A stretch of 64,000 nt of DNA, from positions 15,183,552 through 15,247,551 of the forward strand of contig OX123186.2 in assembly GCA_944739405.2 (NCBI GenBank), read 5' to 3'. Shown here one piece after another: positions 53,891-64,000 of the stretch. The position numbers and the translations under genes were made by a program. The stretch comes from Euclidia mi. Lineage: Eukaryota > Arthropoda > Insecta > Lepidoptera > Erebidae. Position 1 is the first letter of the stretch, and each line of letters starts with the position of its first letter. The notes under the pieces were generated by a model. That model was not told the origin of the DNA and made no database searches. It was given only the letters and a program-made list of their open reading frames with translations.

Positions 53891-55301
53891 ATCTACATGA
53901 CATAATAACATAGCTGAAAGAAGTCTAGTTAAAGCTAGTTAATTTGTGCGATATGGTTTTATTTTCATTAATTTAATTAATTTTCTTTAAATTCTTAAGT
54001 ATGTTGTTCAGCTAATTGGGGTCACGTAGTTTGGTCACAACAGAGATTTGACCCTAAAAAAGAACCCGTATTCTAAACGAGTCACTGAAACATTTAACAC
54101 AAAGTACAGTAACACAGTAGAAAATAAGTGTCTACATAATAGAGAAAATCTTTGATTTAAAAAATTTTCCCATAATATTTCATTTGGCAAGGCAAAAGTT
54201 GGTCCATTAAAAACTCCTTTTATTGTTACCCCTTAACGTAAATCACGCACTATTGTACGCAAACAAGGTTAAAAAATATGAGCCGTCACGCGATCCCGAT
54301 TATAACATGAAACGGGAATTAACGCGGGTATGCTCTTGATGTGTTGAAATAATTTAAATACGTCAAAAAGTAAGGAAACTTGACTTGAAGTATGCGTTTT
54401 CCACGCAATCAGAAAACGGCTCATTAAGTAATGTTTTTATATACAAATGGCTCTAGTTTAACTAATTTGGTATTGGATTTGGTTGCATGTAAGTAGGTAG
54501 TGATATCCTATGTTTCTATAATAATCTCTATTACGTTGCTCCCACGAAAGCAGTAATCATTACTTGTTGAGAGAACTCTAAGAGAATGGGGTTTTCAGTT
54601 GTCCGATTTGATCATTAGTATAAAAAGAAGATACAAAGCAGCCTTAATAGCTAAAAGAAAAGAAGGCTAAGGTAAAAGAAAAGAAAGGTAAAAGAAGGGT
54701 AACTAATCTCTGAGTTCAAGCACAGACTGATGAAATTTGGCGGAACTATATGGCAGCCTGAATCAAAGATAAAGTCTGCATAATTATGATCAGTAATAAA
54801 TAAAAACATTGCCTCATTTCTTACATTCGGCTTAAACTATTCCAAACAAAAGGTTAATCTATCTTTCAGGCAATATGTCTAATATTCCCTGTCATTGTCA
54901 TTGCTGTATAGTCAAACTAACGTCAACTTACTAATCACTTGTGCAACATTAATCCTTACACCAAACTAACAATAAAACATCATTCAGATAGTATTCTACT
55001 CCACACAATACCAACTTACCTTTAAGTCTTACTACACACAATGAATCTTAATCTGTTCCGCCCAAGATAAGTAAAGACAGCAGCTACATAGTACAGCTGT
55101 TCCTTGCTTAGATCGATTTATGTAGAAGCCCCTTTAGCCTGTGGCTTAGCAAGCCCTTCGGGAGCTCTGTATGTTTCCATATTACGTTGGATATACGTCA
55201 TCGATCAATGCAGATAATTATGTTTAGATTATCTAAGGTATATTTTATTTTCTGATATTTTGTTGAGTCGTGTTTTTTCTTCGGAGAATACGGTACCGTA
55301 A
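53891..55301. other. No gene recognised
   Basis: AT-rich. Purine-rich 'aagaaaagaaggctaaggta' repeats lie near 54654-54700. No supported coding or RNA features. Confidence 0.5.
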
Positions 55302-55742
55302 GCGTCGGAACATATCTGACGGAAGATGCGTCGAGCGTATCATCGATCGCGTCTATTCCGTCAGATGGGTCGGTACATATCTGACGGAAAATACGTGGAG
55401 CGTATCTGCATCGGTTGCGTCTATTCCGTCAAATTAGACCTGCTACATTACGCGTCTATTCAGTTTCTGCTTTCGGCAACTACAGTGCGATTGATTTGTA
55501 TGACATTTAATTTTAAAACGTCACCCAACGCGTCAGTCAAAATACACGTGGACGCACCACGTGGTGCGCGCGACGTCGACCGACGATACGTTGACGGAAA
55601 CGGAACAGACGCTGTACGCTCGACGCACTAACGCATCATCGGTTAGGTGTGAAAGGTTGAATGATTTATCATATATTTGGCTGTTTTGGCGTTACGCGAC
55701 GGATGATACGCGACGCATCTTCCGTCAGATATGTGCCGACCC
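55302..55742. mobile_element. PIF/Harbinger-type MITE, 441 bp, duplicated left end
   Basis: The ends GCGTCGGAACATATCTGACG (left) and, on the minus strand from 55742, GGGTCGGCACATATCTGACG form inverted repeats of ~45 bp. TAA lies directly outside both ends (55299-55301 and 55743-55745), the 3-bp target typical of Harbinger. A second copy of the left end (gggtcggtacatatctgacg) lies inside at ~55364-55430, so the left end is tandemly duplicated. The two ORFs (55326-55631, 55561-55821) follow the CpG-rich TIRs and have no transposase features. Confidence 0.75.
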
Positions 55743-56034
55743 TAATATGTTACCCCTGCTAAGATTTTGTAAGTATATAATTATTAAAACTAGCAGTCGT
55801 CCATCTTTTTACCTGCCCTAAATTTTAATCTTTATTTTTCCCTCTTAAGTGTGGCATATTAGAAAATCGTTCCTTAGTGGGTGCTTACGTCACACGCTGT
55901 CCAAAATTCATATTTCTGGCATCAGTAGTGGACTTTGCCATGATATGTCAGTACATATGAGCAATTTGATACAGATGTACATAATTATATTTGATGAAAA
56001 ATGTTTAACACTTATAATGTTATAATAATAATAA

Positions 56035-56420
56035 TTTCCTCCTGACCGATTTCGGCCACGGCGGCTTGTCTATATATGAGACTTGCCATCTGCGCGGGAC
56101 ATATTATAGTGCACAAGTGTGTGCGCGTACACAAGTGCACTCTCTGTTCCCTCACTCTCTTAATCTGATGGGACGCCACATGCGACACGACCGGATAGAG
56201 ATTTGGCTCAGGACCAACGGCTAAACGTGCTTGCCGAGGCACGGGGGTGTGATACCGCCAACTCCCTGACTCCGAACTTCTATTGGATAAGTCCTAACAG
56301 AAAAACCCAATATCACTTTTTGTTCGACCCGGGAATCAAACCCGAGACCTCATGATCCGCAGTCGCTTACACTACCGCAGGACCACAGAGGCAGTAGTGT
56401 AGGTTTAACACTTAAACCTA
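56035..56420 (-). mobile_element. SINE(s), minus strand, with hairpin at the head side
   Basis: 56035-56270 carries 'cgatttcggccacggcggct', 'gacttgccatctgcgcggga', 'gtgcttgccgaggcacgggg', a known-looking moth SINE body. 56285-56395 carries a tRNA-like head (minus: 'actgcctctgtggtcctgcg', B-box CGGGTTTGATTCCC). At 56398-56422 TGTAGGTTTAA, loop CAC, and its exact reverse complement form a hairpin. Confidence 0.6.
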
Positions 56421-56422
56421 CA

Positions 56423-57590
56423 ATCATAGTTATGGTCGAGTGTGTTCGACTAAATCTGAATCCAGGAGTGAATATTCAATATCCATTAGCTAGACGCAAT
56501 GGGCTATTATACTAAGCATTTTACATAATTACCTATATAGCCTAAACAATATTTTAGTTCCTGAACTTCATATTATTAAACTGTCTGCGTAAGGCGCATC
56601 GGTATACGTGTGACCTCGCTTCTACTCTGAAACCAATTCCGTCATATTGAAATATCTTCATTGCACCAAATATTAATTCAGACCTCAATATTTTTTATCC
56701 TTTATCCGTAAAATAAAAATTTATAGCTTTGCTGTTCGTGTCTTGTTCTATTAACATGAGTAATTTGAACAACTATATTTTATAAATGAATTACACATAT
56801 CCACATATACATATATCGAACAAAAAAAGAATAAATCTTTACTGTTTAATATACTATGTGTCGCAAGTCGTCAGTTAAATTACATGTGCAGTTTGACTGA
56901 CAGTTTAATCATTGCTGATTCGAAATCGTTGTCTGCTGAAGCAATAAATATAAAAGTTTTAAAATACAAACCGACAATGTGAAAAAAGCTTAAGTATTCC
57001 ATCATTTCAAAGCAGCTCGAGGAAAAATTATGTGCTCTATAGGAAAGTTAGGAAACAAATTTCGCAGGTTTAGGTAGGTTCATCAACTACAACTATTAAG
57101 ATGATAATTAGAAGTGATATACCAAACTCAGTATAAAGAAGAAACAGCAACCATTAAGGTGGGCTATTAACTATTTCATCACTTCTTAATATTATTATTC
57201 TGGAATGAAGGTCTGGCCAACACTGGTGTTGGAGTTATCAGACCGCCCAAAGACCTCCGACATAGCCTACCGATTCTTGTACTGAGACAAGAATCGAGAC
57301 CTAGGACCCAATTCTCCTTAATAAATTTGTTCAAATACAGTTTCGATATAATGTCAGTGTCATACTTACGTCACAAATGGTATTCTTGTAAATGAACTGA
57401 TATTTGAATGAAATTGTAAATTGAAACAAGTGTCAAAATATGTGTCAACGACGAACTGTTTATTTCAAATTATACGATAATGACACTAGGTTAGTAGAAT
57501 ACCGATTCTCAGTCAATTCAAAATATAATCTCATTTCGTTCAAAATATAATTTCAATGTTATATAAAATACGAGAATTAGGCCTAGTTAC
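56423..57590. other. No gene recognised; one hairpin
   Basis: AT-rich. CGATTCTTGT/ACAAGAATCG at 57271-57296 is an inverted repeat with a 6-nt loop. Confidence 0.5.
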
Positions 57591-57594
57591 GTGC

Positions 57595-57682
57595 CTTGAT
57601 ATCATGGTAGCGCTCTGATGTAAATGCCACACGCAGTCACCCATCACATCCAAGAACTGCGCAAGCGTTGCTTAACTTTGCC
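57595..57682 (-). mobile_element. 5S rRNA-like SINE/pseudogene fragment
   Basis: The minus strand reads AAAGTTAAGCAACGCTTGCG, then 'cagttcttggatg', then 'gatgggtgactgcgtgtggc'. This matches the order of the internal promoter half of 5S rRNA (AAGTTAAGCA-GCG ... CTTGGATGGGTGACCGC). The first ~40 bases and the 3' end of 5S are not recognisable, so this is a 5S-derived SINE (SINE3 type) or decayed 5S pseudogene. Confidence 0.55.
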
Positions 57683-58306
57683 AGCCTATTTCGAATGTCA
57701 ATAAAAGTCACGCTACGAGCGCTATTTCTCAAAGAATTACACGACTAGAGCCCGTATTGACATGCTTACGCTAAAGTACCGTAAATGTAATTTGAAACCA
57801 TCTCAAATGAAAGGCCAATTACCATAACAGAATAGCATGTCATATTCTGTCTCCCAGTTTTTCACATAGGTAACACTATTAGCTATAAGAACGATACCAA
57901 TATCCATATTGTTTCTGATTAAATTATTTATAAGCCCCAAAATATCGGCTTTCGTAGATTTAAACAGATTGGCTTCGTTCCCGGGTCAGCTATTTAATTA
58001 TAAAAATAGGTAAATGTCTCGCTACGCAGTAAAGTGTATAATTTAGGGTAACGATTAGCGATTTACAGTTTATGACGGTGTAGACTATAAATCCCGTAAC
58101 TAGGCGCATGAGGTCTCTACAGACCCCAAACAAAAAAAAATGGAGTAAAAGAAATAAATAAAACACAATCAGTACAATCAAGAATAGTTAAATGCTTTAT
58201 TATAATTAAACTTACAAAACAAAAACATAAATTTGGCTTCAGTTAGGTAAAAAATAAAACAACTTATGTTCTGTCTTAAATCTTCAAAATTTGCGTAAAG
58301 CTGAGA

Positions 58307-58681
58307 TCAAATTAAAAGATATATATTATTCAGACTCATTATCAGATCACCTTTATTGCATCCAAAGCAGTATGTCTTGAAATGTTGCTGACAAACAAAT
58401 TTGCCACATTTGTGATATTTATTAGGCACTTTCTTGTCATTCTTTCTTGGACATGAAGAACAGCGCCCACCCTTTCGCGCATGCGCATTCGATTGATGCA
58501 CAACTTCCTGTATGTCATGAACCTCGCAGATCCGCTTTTTTGTTACAGAAGGAGTAGCATTATGTTCATGAGCACTATGCATAGGTGAATTATCCGAAAG
58601 TTTAGATGTAGACCCTGCAACATCTTGCTCATCCTCGGATAAATCTGCCAGCCACTACCGTATTTGATTTTCGTGATCCAT
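58307..58681 (-). pseudogene. piggyBac transposase remnant: N-terminus joined to Cys-rich C-terminus
   Basis: The minus-strand frame from ATG (58679-58681) reads MDHENQIR, a TAG at codon 9, then WLADLSEDEQDVAGSTSK, the acidic N-terminus typical of piggyBac-like transposases. It continues through MHSAHEHN (codon 34, the next Met) directly into a Cys-rich zinc-binding domain: RCSSCPRKN, KYHKCGKFVCQQHF, TYCFGC (pattern C-x2-C ... C-x4-C-x2-H ... C-x2-C), the TIR-binding C-terminal domain of piggyBac. Intact transposases are ~550-600 residues with a D-D-D catalytic core. That core is wholly absent, so about 124 codons remain. The single stop is the only lesion in this short frame. Confidence 0.75.
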
Positions 58682-58774
58682 ATTGACTACTAAAAGCAAA
58701 AGAAACGTTATTATTATGAAGGTAGATAAATATATATCAATCATACAAAGTAATATCAACAATAACATAACATA

Positions 58775-59035
58775 ACATATCTTCACGCCTTTTATCCCCG
58801 AAGGGGTAGGCAAAGGTGTATTACACACCCACACTTCGCCAGATATGTTTCGGTCCCAATGTAATAGGGGGCGAGCCTATTGCCATCTACCGGGCACATT
58901 ATTAAGTGAGCGATAATTAACATTTTTAATACACACATAACTTCGAAAAGTCAGAGGTGTGTGCCCGAGGTACCTGGGGATCGAACCCGAGACCATAGTC
59001 TCAGCAGTCCGTTACGTACACCACTGGGCTACCGA
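58775..59035 (-). mobile_element. SINE nested in the piggyBac derivative
   Basis: 58775-58905 is the SINE tail and body ('cttttatccccgaaggggta', 'gggggcgagcctattgccat', 'ctaccgggcacatt') on the minus strand. 58915-59035 is a tRNA-like head of the 47168 family ('ggtagcccagtggtgtacg', B-box GGGTTCGATCCCC). The two parts come from different SINE families joined end to end. Confidence 0.7.
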
Positions 59036-59255
59036 TATATTGAAATACATTAAAGACAAAAATATTAACTTACAGTGAGTCGAAAAAAATCACGTAAGTG
59101 AGCGCACGCGGTCAGCGCTCAAGAGAGAAGCGATGCGTGCACTTGCGTTGGCTATCCGGCCGCAACCGATTTGGGTACCCCGCGGGGAGGTAGGAACTTT
59201 AAAACATATTCTTGGCGCCTTAAAATTTCCGTGACCCCACGCGCTTAATTAAGGG

Positions 59256-59946
59256 TTAAATGTTTCATAAAGATTCTATGTCAGTAGCTTTTGTCAGTAT
59301 TCAAATTTTATTAATGACTATCTATTTTGAAGAATAATTTGTCCATTGTACAATGTCCATAATTATCTTCTCCTGTGATTATACATATGATATTCTTGCG
59401 TTACTAACTGACTGACAACGCACAGCCAAAACTATTGGGCGCAGTTAATCGTAAATCAGTTTGTAATATAAAAGGTATCCTAAATGTGTTAAGCCATAAT
59501 CGTTCTCTGAGCACAAATTAAATCCAAACTTGTTGTGTCTTATCGTACCTACGTGTAAAAAATACAATGCCAAACTTGCAATTAACAGTCCCTAGACACT
59601 TTCATGTACTTCATAGTACAGTTATTGTTATTTTAAGATTGGTCGGCAGGAGTCCATCCTATTTTACATTCAATCTCAGTAACATTTGTTCATACAGAAT
59701 CCTCCATAAAGACTTACAAAAGGACAAGAAATCTACCCGCCCGATAGCCACAGAAGCCTAGCTAGCCGGGCGATAAAATCACATAAGGAACCCTACCAAT
59801 AACATAATAAGACTTATAATTAAACAGTGACCAAAAATTCCGCACCACAGGAGAAGCGTTATCGCGTGTCCCATTTAATTGATATAATTACTGACTACCG
59901 CACCCGGGTATGTCAGTATGATATAATAAAAAGTATTACATTATAA
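59256..59946. other. Helitron scrap, otherwise unassigned
   Basis: 59388-59446 matches the 5' part of the 12069 family ('attcttgcgttactaactga', 'cacagccaaaactattgggc'). A 64-codon ORF at 59567-59761 has no recognisable features. Confidence 0.45.
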
Positions 59947-60550
59947 CTAGCTTTTGCCCGCGGCATCGCTCGCGTAAATTCGGGGTTCTCTAGTTATTGT
60001 ATACCTATCATCTATGTTCGGGGTAACACGAATCTCCTTTATTGAGCGGATACTTCTATAATTGTCATTTTAACTGTTTAAGAAATATAACTGCAAAAAG
60101 TATTTACACAGTATACAAACTACTAAGTACTTAGTACTCAAAATGTATCTGTAACGTTTCGCTAGAGTGGCAAATATGGCGACTGCGATTTGTCTGTCAG
60201 AACCATTAGAATTTAACAAAACTCTCGACAATCCGAATTTTGCGGATATATGTTGTTGGCTCGAAATCTTTATTTTTAATGTTTTATTATTCAGGTGTGG
60301 TTTCGATTGAGTCTTGACGAAATTATTAATATAGATTTGACACGATGGTAGCGCAGTCGCCAAGCGCGGTTCCAATGTGAAGCATGCCAAAATCAACAAC
60401 TACTTACAAATTAAAAATGAACTATGAAAACATTTTCCAATGGACTAAATTGTGAATCTAAACCTTTCTCAAGGCCCCTTGAACACACACAAAAAATTTC
60501 ATCAAAATCGGTCCAGTCGCTTAAGAGGAGTAATGTGACATACACAGTAT

Positions 60551-60582
<32 letters not shown>

Positions 60583-60694
60583 ACGCACACGCACACGCAC
60601 ACGCACACGCACACGCACACGCACACGCACACGCACACGCACACGCACACGCACACGCACACGCACACGCACACGCACACGCACACGCACACGC

Positions 60695-60730
<36 letters not shown>
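59947..60730 (-). mobile_element. Helitron-like element, minus strand, with microsatellite 5' side
   Basis: The minus strand ends 'tttacgcgagcgatgccgcg' GGCAAAAGCTAG|T at 59947, a standard CTAG|T terminus. The far side has 'ttcatcaaaatcggtccagt', the block that usually lies near the other end in this family, followed by the (AC)n/(ACACGC)n array. The 5' TC end was not located. Confidence 0.5.
60551..60728. repeat. (AC)n-(ACACGC)n-(AC)n compound microsatellite
   Basis: AC dinucleotides 60551-60570, about 21 perfect ACACGC-type hexamers 60571-60700, then AC to 60728. It is strictly alternating purine-pyrimidine. Confidence 0.97.
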
Positions 60731-62586
60731 GAAATAAATATATAATAAAGATGAGTATTTTATGCCATCGCTAGTAGGTAAAATCGTGGGCTCGTTTGTT
60801 TTACCTCATTGAGGGTTAAATCAAAAATCATATTTTTGTACAACGCGGTCCGTTGTCACTTATTTTTTTGCATATCCTAACGTTTGAACGTGATGTCGTT
60901 TGATGATAAGCAATAACACGGCCGAAGATGGATCACGCTCGCCTAGAATATACCTATTCATCCACGACTTGAATATTGTACTCAGTCAGGTAACGCAGAC
61001 CCAGGCAAAGAGTTTTACTCCTCGTCACTACCTGAATACGTTACTTAAAGAGGCAGCAAAGTGATCCTAGCTTCACCCTTATGAGAGCCTGCCTCTACTG
61101 CGTCGTCAGAGTTCGGTTTTAAAGAGGAAAAAAATATCAAACACTTTTCGGAGCGTTTTCTCGTAAGAAAATAAAAAATCTAAAGAAGATGATAATTCTG
61201 TATAATATAAACCATAAAAAAAAGAAAATTAAGATTATTTTAGCATTTCTATGCTAGAGCCTTCTTTGCCTACCCTCTTTAAGCATCACGTCATTCTGTC
61301 ATGTTTTAGTGATGAGTTGGTAGGGACAAACAAACAGACTCTCCGTTAATTAAACTACTAATATTTAACTGTCCAACTGTGCTATTATTACCACTACTAT
61401 CTTCAGCAGTAATCTCGCAAATTATGTTCTTTATCTTTGTTCCCATTAAATAATAATTCAGTCGAGTGGGGGCGTAAGAAACAAAATTAATGACAGGACG
61501 GCACACGAGCCGTGAGGGTGCTTTTCACTAATGTTTTCTGTAAACTGTTTTAAAACGGTTGAGAAATTAATAAAAGTAAGGTACCTTTTTGGTGCTGTTG
61601 GTTTTGAACGATTTTAAAACCATACGATTCTACATTTGAATGTTGGTTGTAAGGTTCTCACCCAAATAATTTTGAAATTTGAATGATATCCTTTTTAACG
61701 GCTTTGCGCGAGTTTGAACTTAAAAACATATTAAAAGGAAAGAATTCCAATGACTAAATTTAACCCAAGCAATCAAATAAATAAACTGGTCAAGCTAAAT
61801 AAATCCATTAAAAAGAACACGTATTTGTATCCCTAATAGTTCTTTTCGGTATGACAAAAAAAGAACTGTTCATTTTTCCAAAAAAGTCTTCATGTTTTAT
61901 ATACGTAAGTAATTAATTGTGTACGCTCAAATCATTAAATTTAGATTTAGATTTGGAAACGTAGATATACAGATGCACGCTTTTGCACTTATAACGATAG
62001 TAGGCATAAATATCAAAAATTATTCGAGTGACTCGAACAATAAAATAATTCGACTTTCCTACATCCCTGTGACACCACTTAAAAGCATGCATGAAATTGT
62101 ATCTCTGTTTTAAAATATCGTCTGAACGACCCACTTTCTGATGTATTTAGGAGCGTCCAAATAAATAGGACTGTTAGGGGTTTAAAACTTTTCTCCGTTT
62201 CTGTAATTGTGTTCGTTGTAGAGTGTATTTTTTTTTTGACAACTGCGTAATGACCAGTATTATGAAGCCCTCGTTATATATACATTCAGCCTTTTTAAAG
62301 TTTTTTATAATAGTTAGCCCTATTTATAAGCTTTTCCACAGCTGCTAACAGTGGAAAAGTACTAGATTCTTCTTACTATGAAAACGTTTAATATTTATTA
62401 ATTATGGAATAATATTACAGATGTGGGTGGCTCAAGATCGGTCTGTGTGTAGAGCCTGGGGGAAGGTCTATGGCCGGTAAGTAGTGTACGTACTGTACGT
62501 CTATCGGCTGATATGTTCATTAGAGTAGTAGGTTTCCTCACGTTGTTTTTACACCTTAAAAGGCGAATGTTAACAATGTAAAATGT
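60731..62586. other. No gene recognised
   Basis: Mostly AT-rich. A 9-bp inverted repeat CTTTTCCAC/GTGGAAAAG lies at 62331-62359. 60880-61130 is somewhat GC-richer but has no convincing frame. Confidence 0.5.
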
Positions 62587-62827
62587 TGGGTGCATAGGGT
62601 TCCCACCAAGAACTTAGGATCCCAAGCCAACCTCACCTGCAAGTGGTGCACCTGCCGATCAACGGACGAGGCTCTGGCAAACAAAATGTCCCAATAAGCG
62701 GCAATAGGCTCGCCACCTATTACGTGGGATCAAAACACTGGCGAAAAGTGGGCGTTTAATATGCCTCTGCCTACCCCTTCGGGGAAATAGGCGTGAGTCT
62801 ATGTATGTATGTATGTATGTAAAATGT
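62576..62827 (+). mobile_element. SINE with 11-bp target duplication, plus strand
   Basis: The SINE 62587-62816 is flanked by ATGTAAAATGT at 62576-62586 and 62817-62827. It reads 'gggtgcatagggttcccacc' ... 'caaaacactggcgaaaagtg' ... 'ctaccccttcggggaaatag', ending with a (TATG)n tail. It is a close relative of 36126-36349. Confidence 0.88.
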
Positions 62828-64000
62828 ACCTATACTTTCGAACAGTAATTGCGTTCCGAGATTTTTTGATAAAAAAAGACAAAGCAAAAGCACCGTTGCA
62901 TAGGTAATTATAATTATGTTGATCTTCTCACTACAATATCGCCATATTTGATTTTAATATTCAGTATTCAGGAGAAAATAGCAATTCATATTAATATTAT
63001 TTTGGAAAACACGGTATTATGCAGTCAAATCAATAAAAAATAATTAGATGGGCTACTAAACCACTTATTCAGCACGGTTTATCTATTACACATCAAAGTT
63101 TTTTAGCAAATATAATTAGAAAATCCATTCCAAAGTTTCGCACGAGTGGTGTACGTCATATTTATCCGTGTTCATACAAGCATCTAACACGATTTAGTGT
63201 GCATTAAACTTTAAATCTACAACAAGCCAACACTTGCAGTTGTGAAGAAAATATTAAAAGTTTGTACTTTGATGCTATGAAGTTTCAGAAAAGCTCCGTA
63301 ATTATTGAAATTTGGACGAGTTCTAGAGCGGAACAAATAACGATCTTTAAAAGCACCTTTTAGTCTTTACTTAGAAACAGGGTCAAAAACAATTGTTTGA
63401 AGCTGTTGTTATAATAATATATTTTACGTCAATTTCTTTTAGTATTATAACAAGGTGTTCTTACCTATTTAGTGCAGGAATAACGATGTTTTTTATTTAA
63501 TTGTCTGTCAGTAAATTGTAATGTACGATACTTCGACCGCGCCTCAACTCGTTTGGATTTATGCCCCTTTAAAGGGAGTTTCAAAAATCCAATTACTACT
63601 ATCTATATTCCTCGAGAAACATATATTTCTCGTTAAGCTTCTTGCATCCACTATTTTTGGCTGTGCGTTGCCTGTCAGTCAATAACGGCAGAGTTTTATA
63701 CACATTAATGTAATTTAAAGTTTTAGATCATGTTTCAACTGAAAGTCTCGCTCTCATGTCAGATAAAGCTATAAAATAATATAAATAGTAACAAAATTTC
63801 AAAGCCCAAAACAAAGTATGTTATTTTCTGACGACTGGGCCTACATAGTTTACATTGTAAACAATGTAAACAAACTTTGCATGTAAACTGTGCCTTCAAC
63901 GTTATATAAAACATTTTTCTTCTCATGAAATCGCGCTGAGAATATCTCCAATATGCCTCGTTACCATTTCTATTTCGAGATATTCATGATTCGCGATACA
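62828..64000. other. No gene recognised; small repeats
   Basis: 63650-63705 holds a minus-strand scrap of the Helitron-like family ('ggctgtgcgttgcctgtcag'). 63848-63871 is a short palindrome GTTTACATTG/CAATGTAAAC. The rest is AT-rich. Confidence 0.45.

Larger units (their letters stand above)
58093..59255 (-). mobile_element. piggyBac-like deletion derivative with nested SINE
   Basis: The right end on the minus strand is CCCTTAATTAAGCGCGTGGG next to TTAA (59256-59259). The left end CCCGTAACTAGGCGCATGAG (58093 on) follows TAAAT, a decayed TTAA. They form a ~23-bp inverted repeat with six differences. Inside is a short coding remnant joining transposase N- and C-termini (58681-58307) and a nested SINE (58775-59035). 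Starting with CCC and targeting TTAA is diagnostic of piggyBac. Confidence 0.8.

Noticed and set aside
60411..60774. ORFs of Cys-Val, Thr-His or Arg-Val repeats
   Set aside because: They are translations of the (AC)n/(ACACGC)n microsatellite, not genes.

Overview
The window is repeat-dense eukaryotic DNA, most likely from a moth (Lepidoptera, probably Noctuoidea). The evidence is the mix of repeats: tRNA-headed SINEs ending in a 'cctacccctTCGGGG..ggcgtgag' type tail, short Helitron-like elements ending CTAG|T, jockey/CR1-type and RTE LINEs, a 17.6/297-like errantivirus with a tRNA-Ser primer site, BEL/Pao gag, Penelope, piggyBac and Harbinger-type elements. There is no operon structure and no complete host gene. 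The only intact long reading frame (527 codons) belongs to a Penelope-like element. Two or three short coding-looking pieces (6108-6273 minus, 45138-45355 minus, 45372-45602 plus) may be exons or remnants of host or transposon genes.

Layout. 1-4765: LINE with broken ORF1, endonuclease and reverse transcriptase, ending in a TTTGAG-type 3' repeat. 4766-5400: SINE and LINE fragments. 5400-7500: mostly unassigned. 7500-8010: RTE-type LINE 3' end. 8180-12300: SINEs, Helitron-like pieces and a duplicated 513-bp unit. 12770-14039: Helitron-like element carrying a 118-119 bp minisatellite. 14676-15187: second copy of the 513-bp unit. 15524-21617: errantivirus-type LTR element with gag, protease, RT, RNase H, a truncated integrase and an env remnant, flanked by a CACG target duplication. 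21780-23211: repeat debris. 23840-27653: jockey-type LINE between two ~550-bp direct repeats. 28237-30414: Penelope-like element with perfect 395-bp inverted repeats, a GIY-YIG domain and hammerhead-like motifs. 31836-32440: poly(A)-ended element with three consecutive RNA hairpins. 33655-34320: SINE and AT-rich fold-back. 36529-39232: unclassified terminal-inverted-repeat (TIR) element. 39755-47834: SINEs, small Helitrons, minisatellite, coding fragments and a MITE. 47840-51560: LINE on the minus strand. 51570-53040: BEL/Pao 5' end. 55302-55742: Harbinger-type MITE. 58093-59255: piggyBac deletion derivative. 59947-60730: Helitron-like end with an (ACACGC)n array. 62587-62816: SINE with target-site duplication.

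The elements do not form a pathway; most are dead copies nested in one another. The observations most worth a second look are the Penelope element with head-to-head ends, the piggyBac derivative that keeps only its ends and Cys-rich domain, the unclassified TIR element, and a striking number of perfect inverted repeats with very short loops. Two of these can be shown to be secondary changes by comparison with a sister copy or with an RT reading frame. This points either to frequent fold-back template switching or to an assembly artefact.
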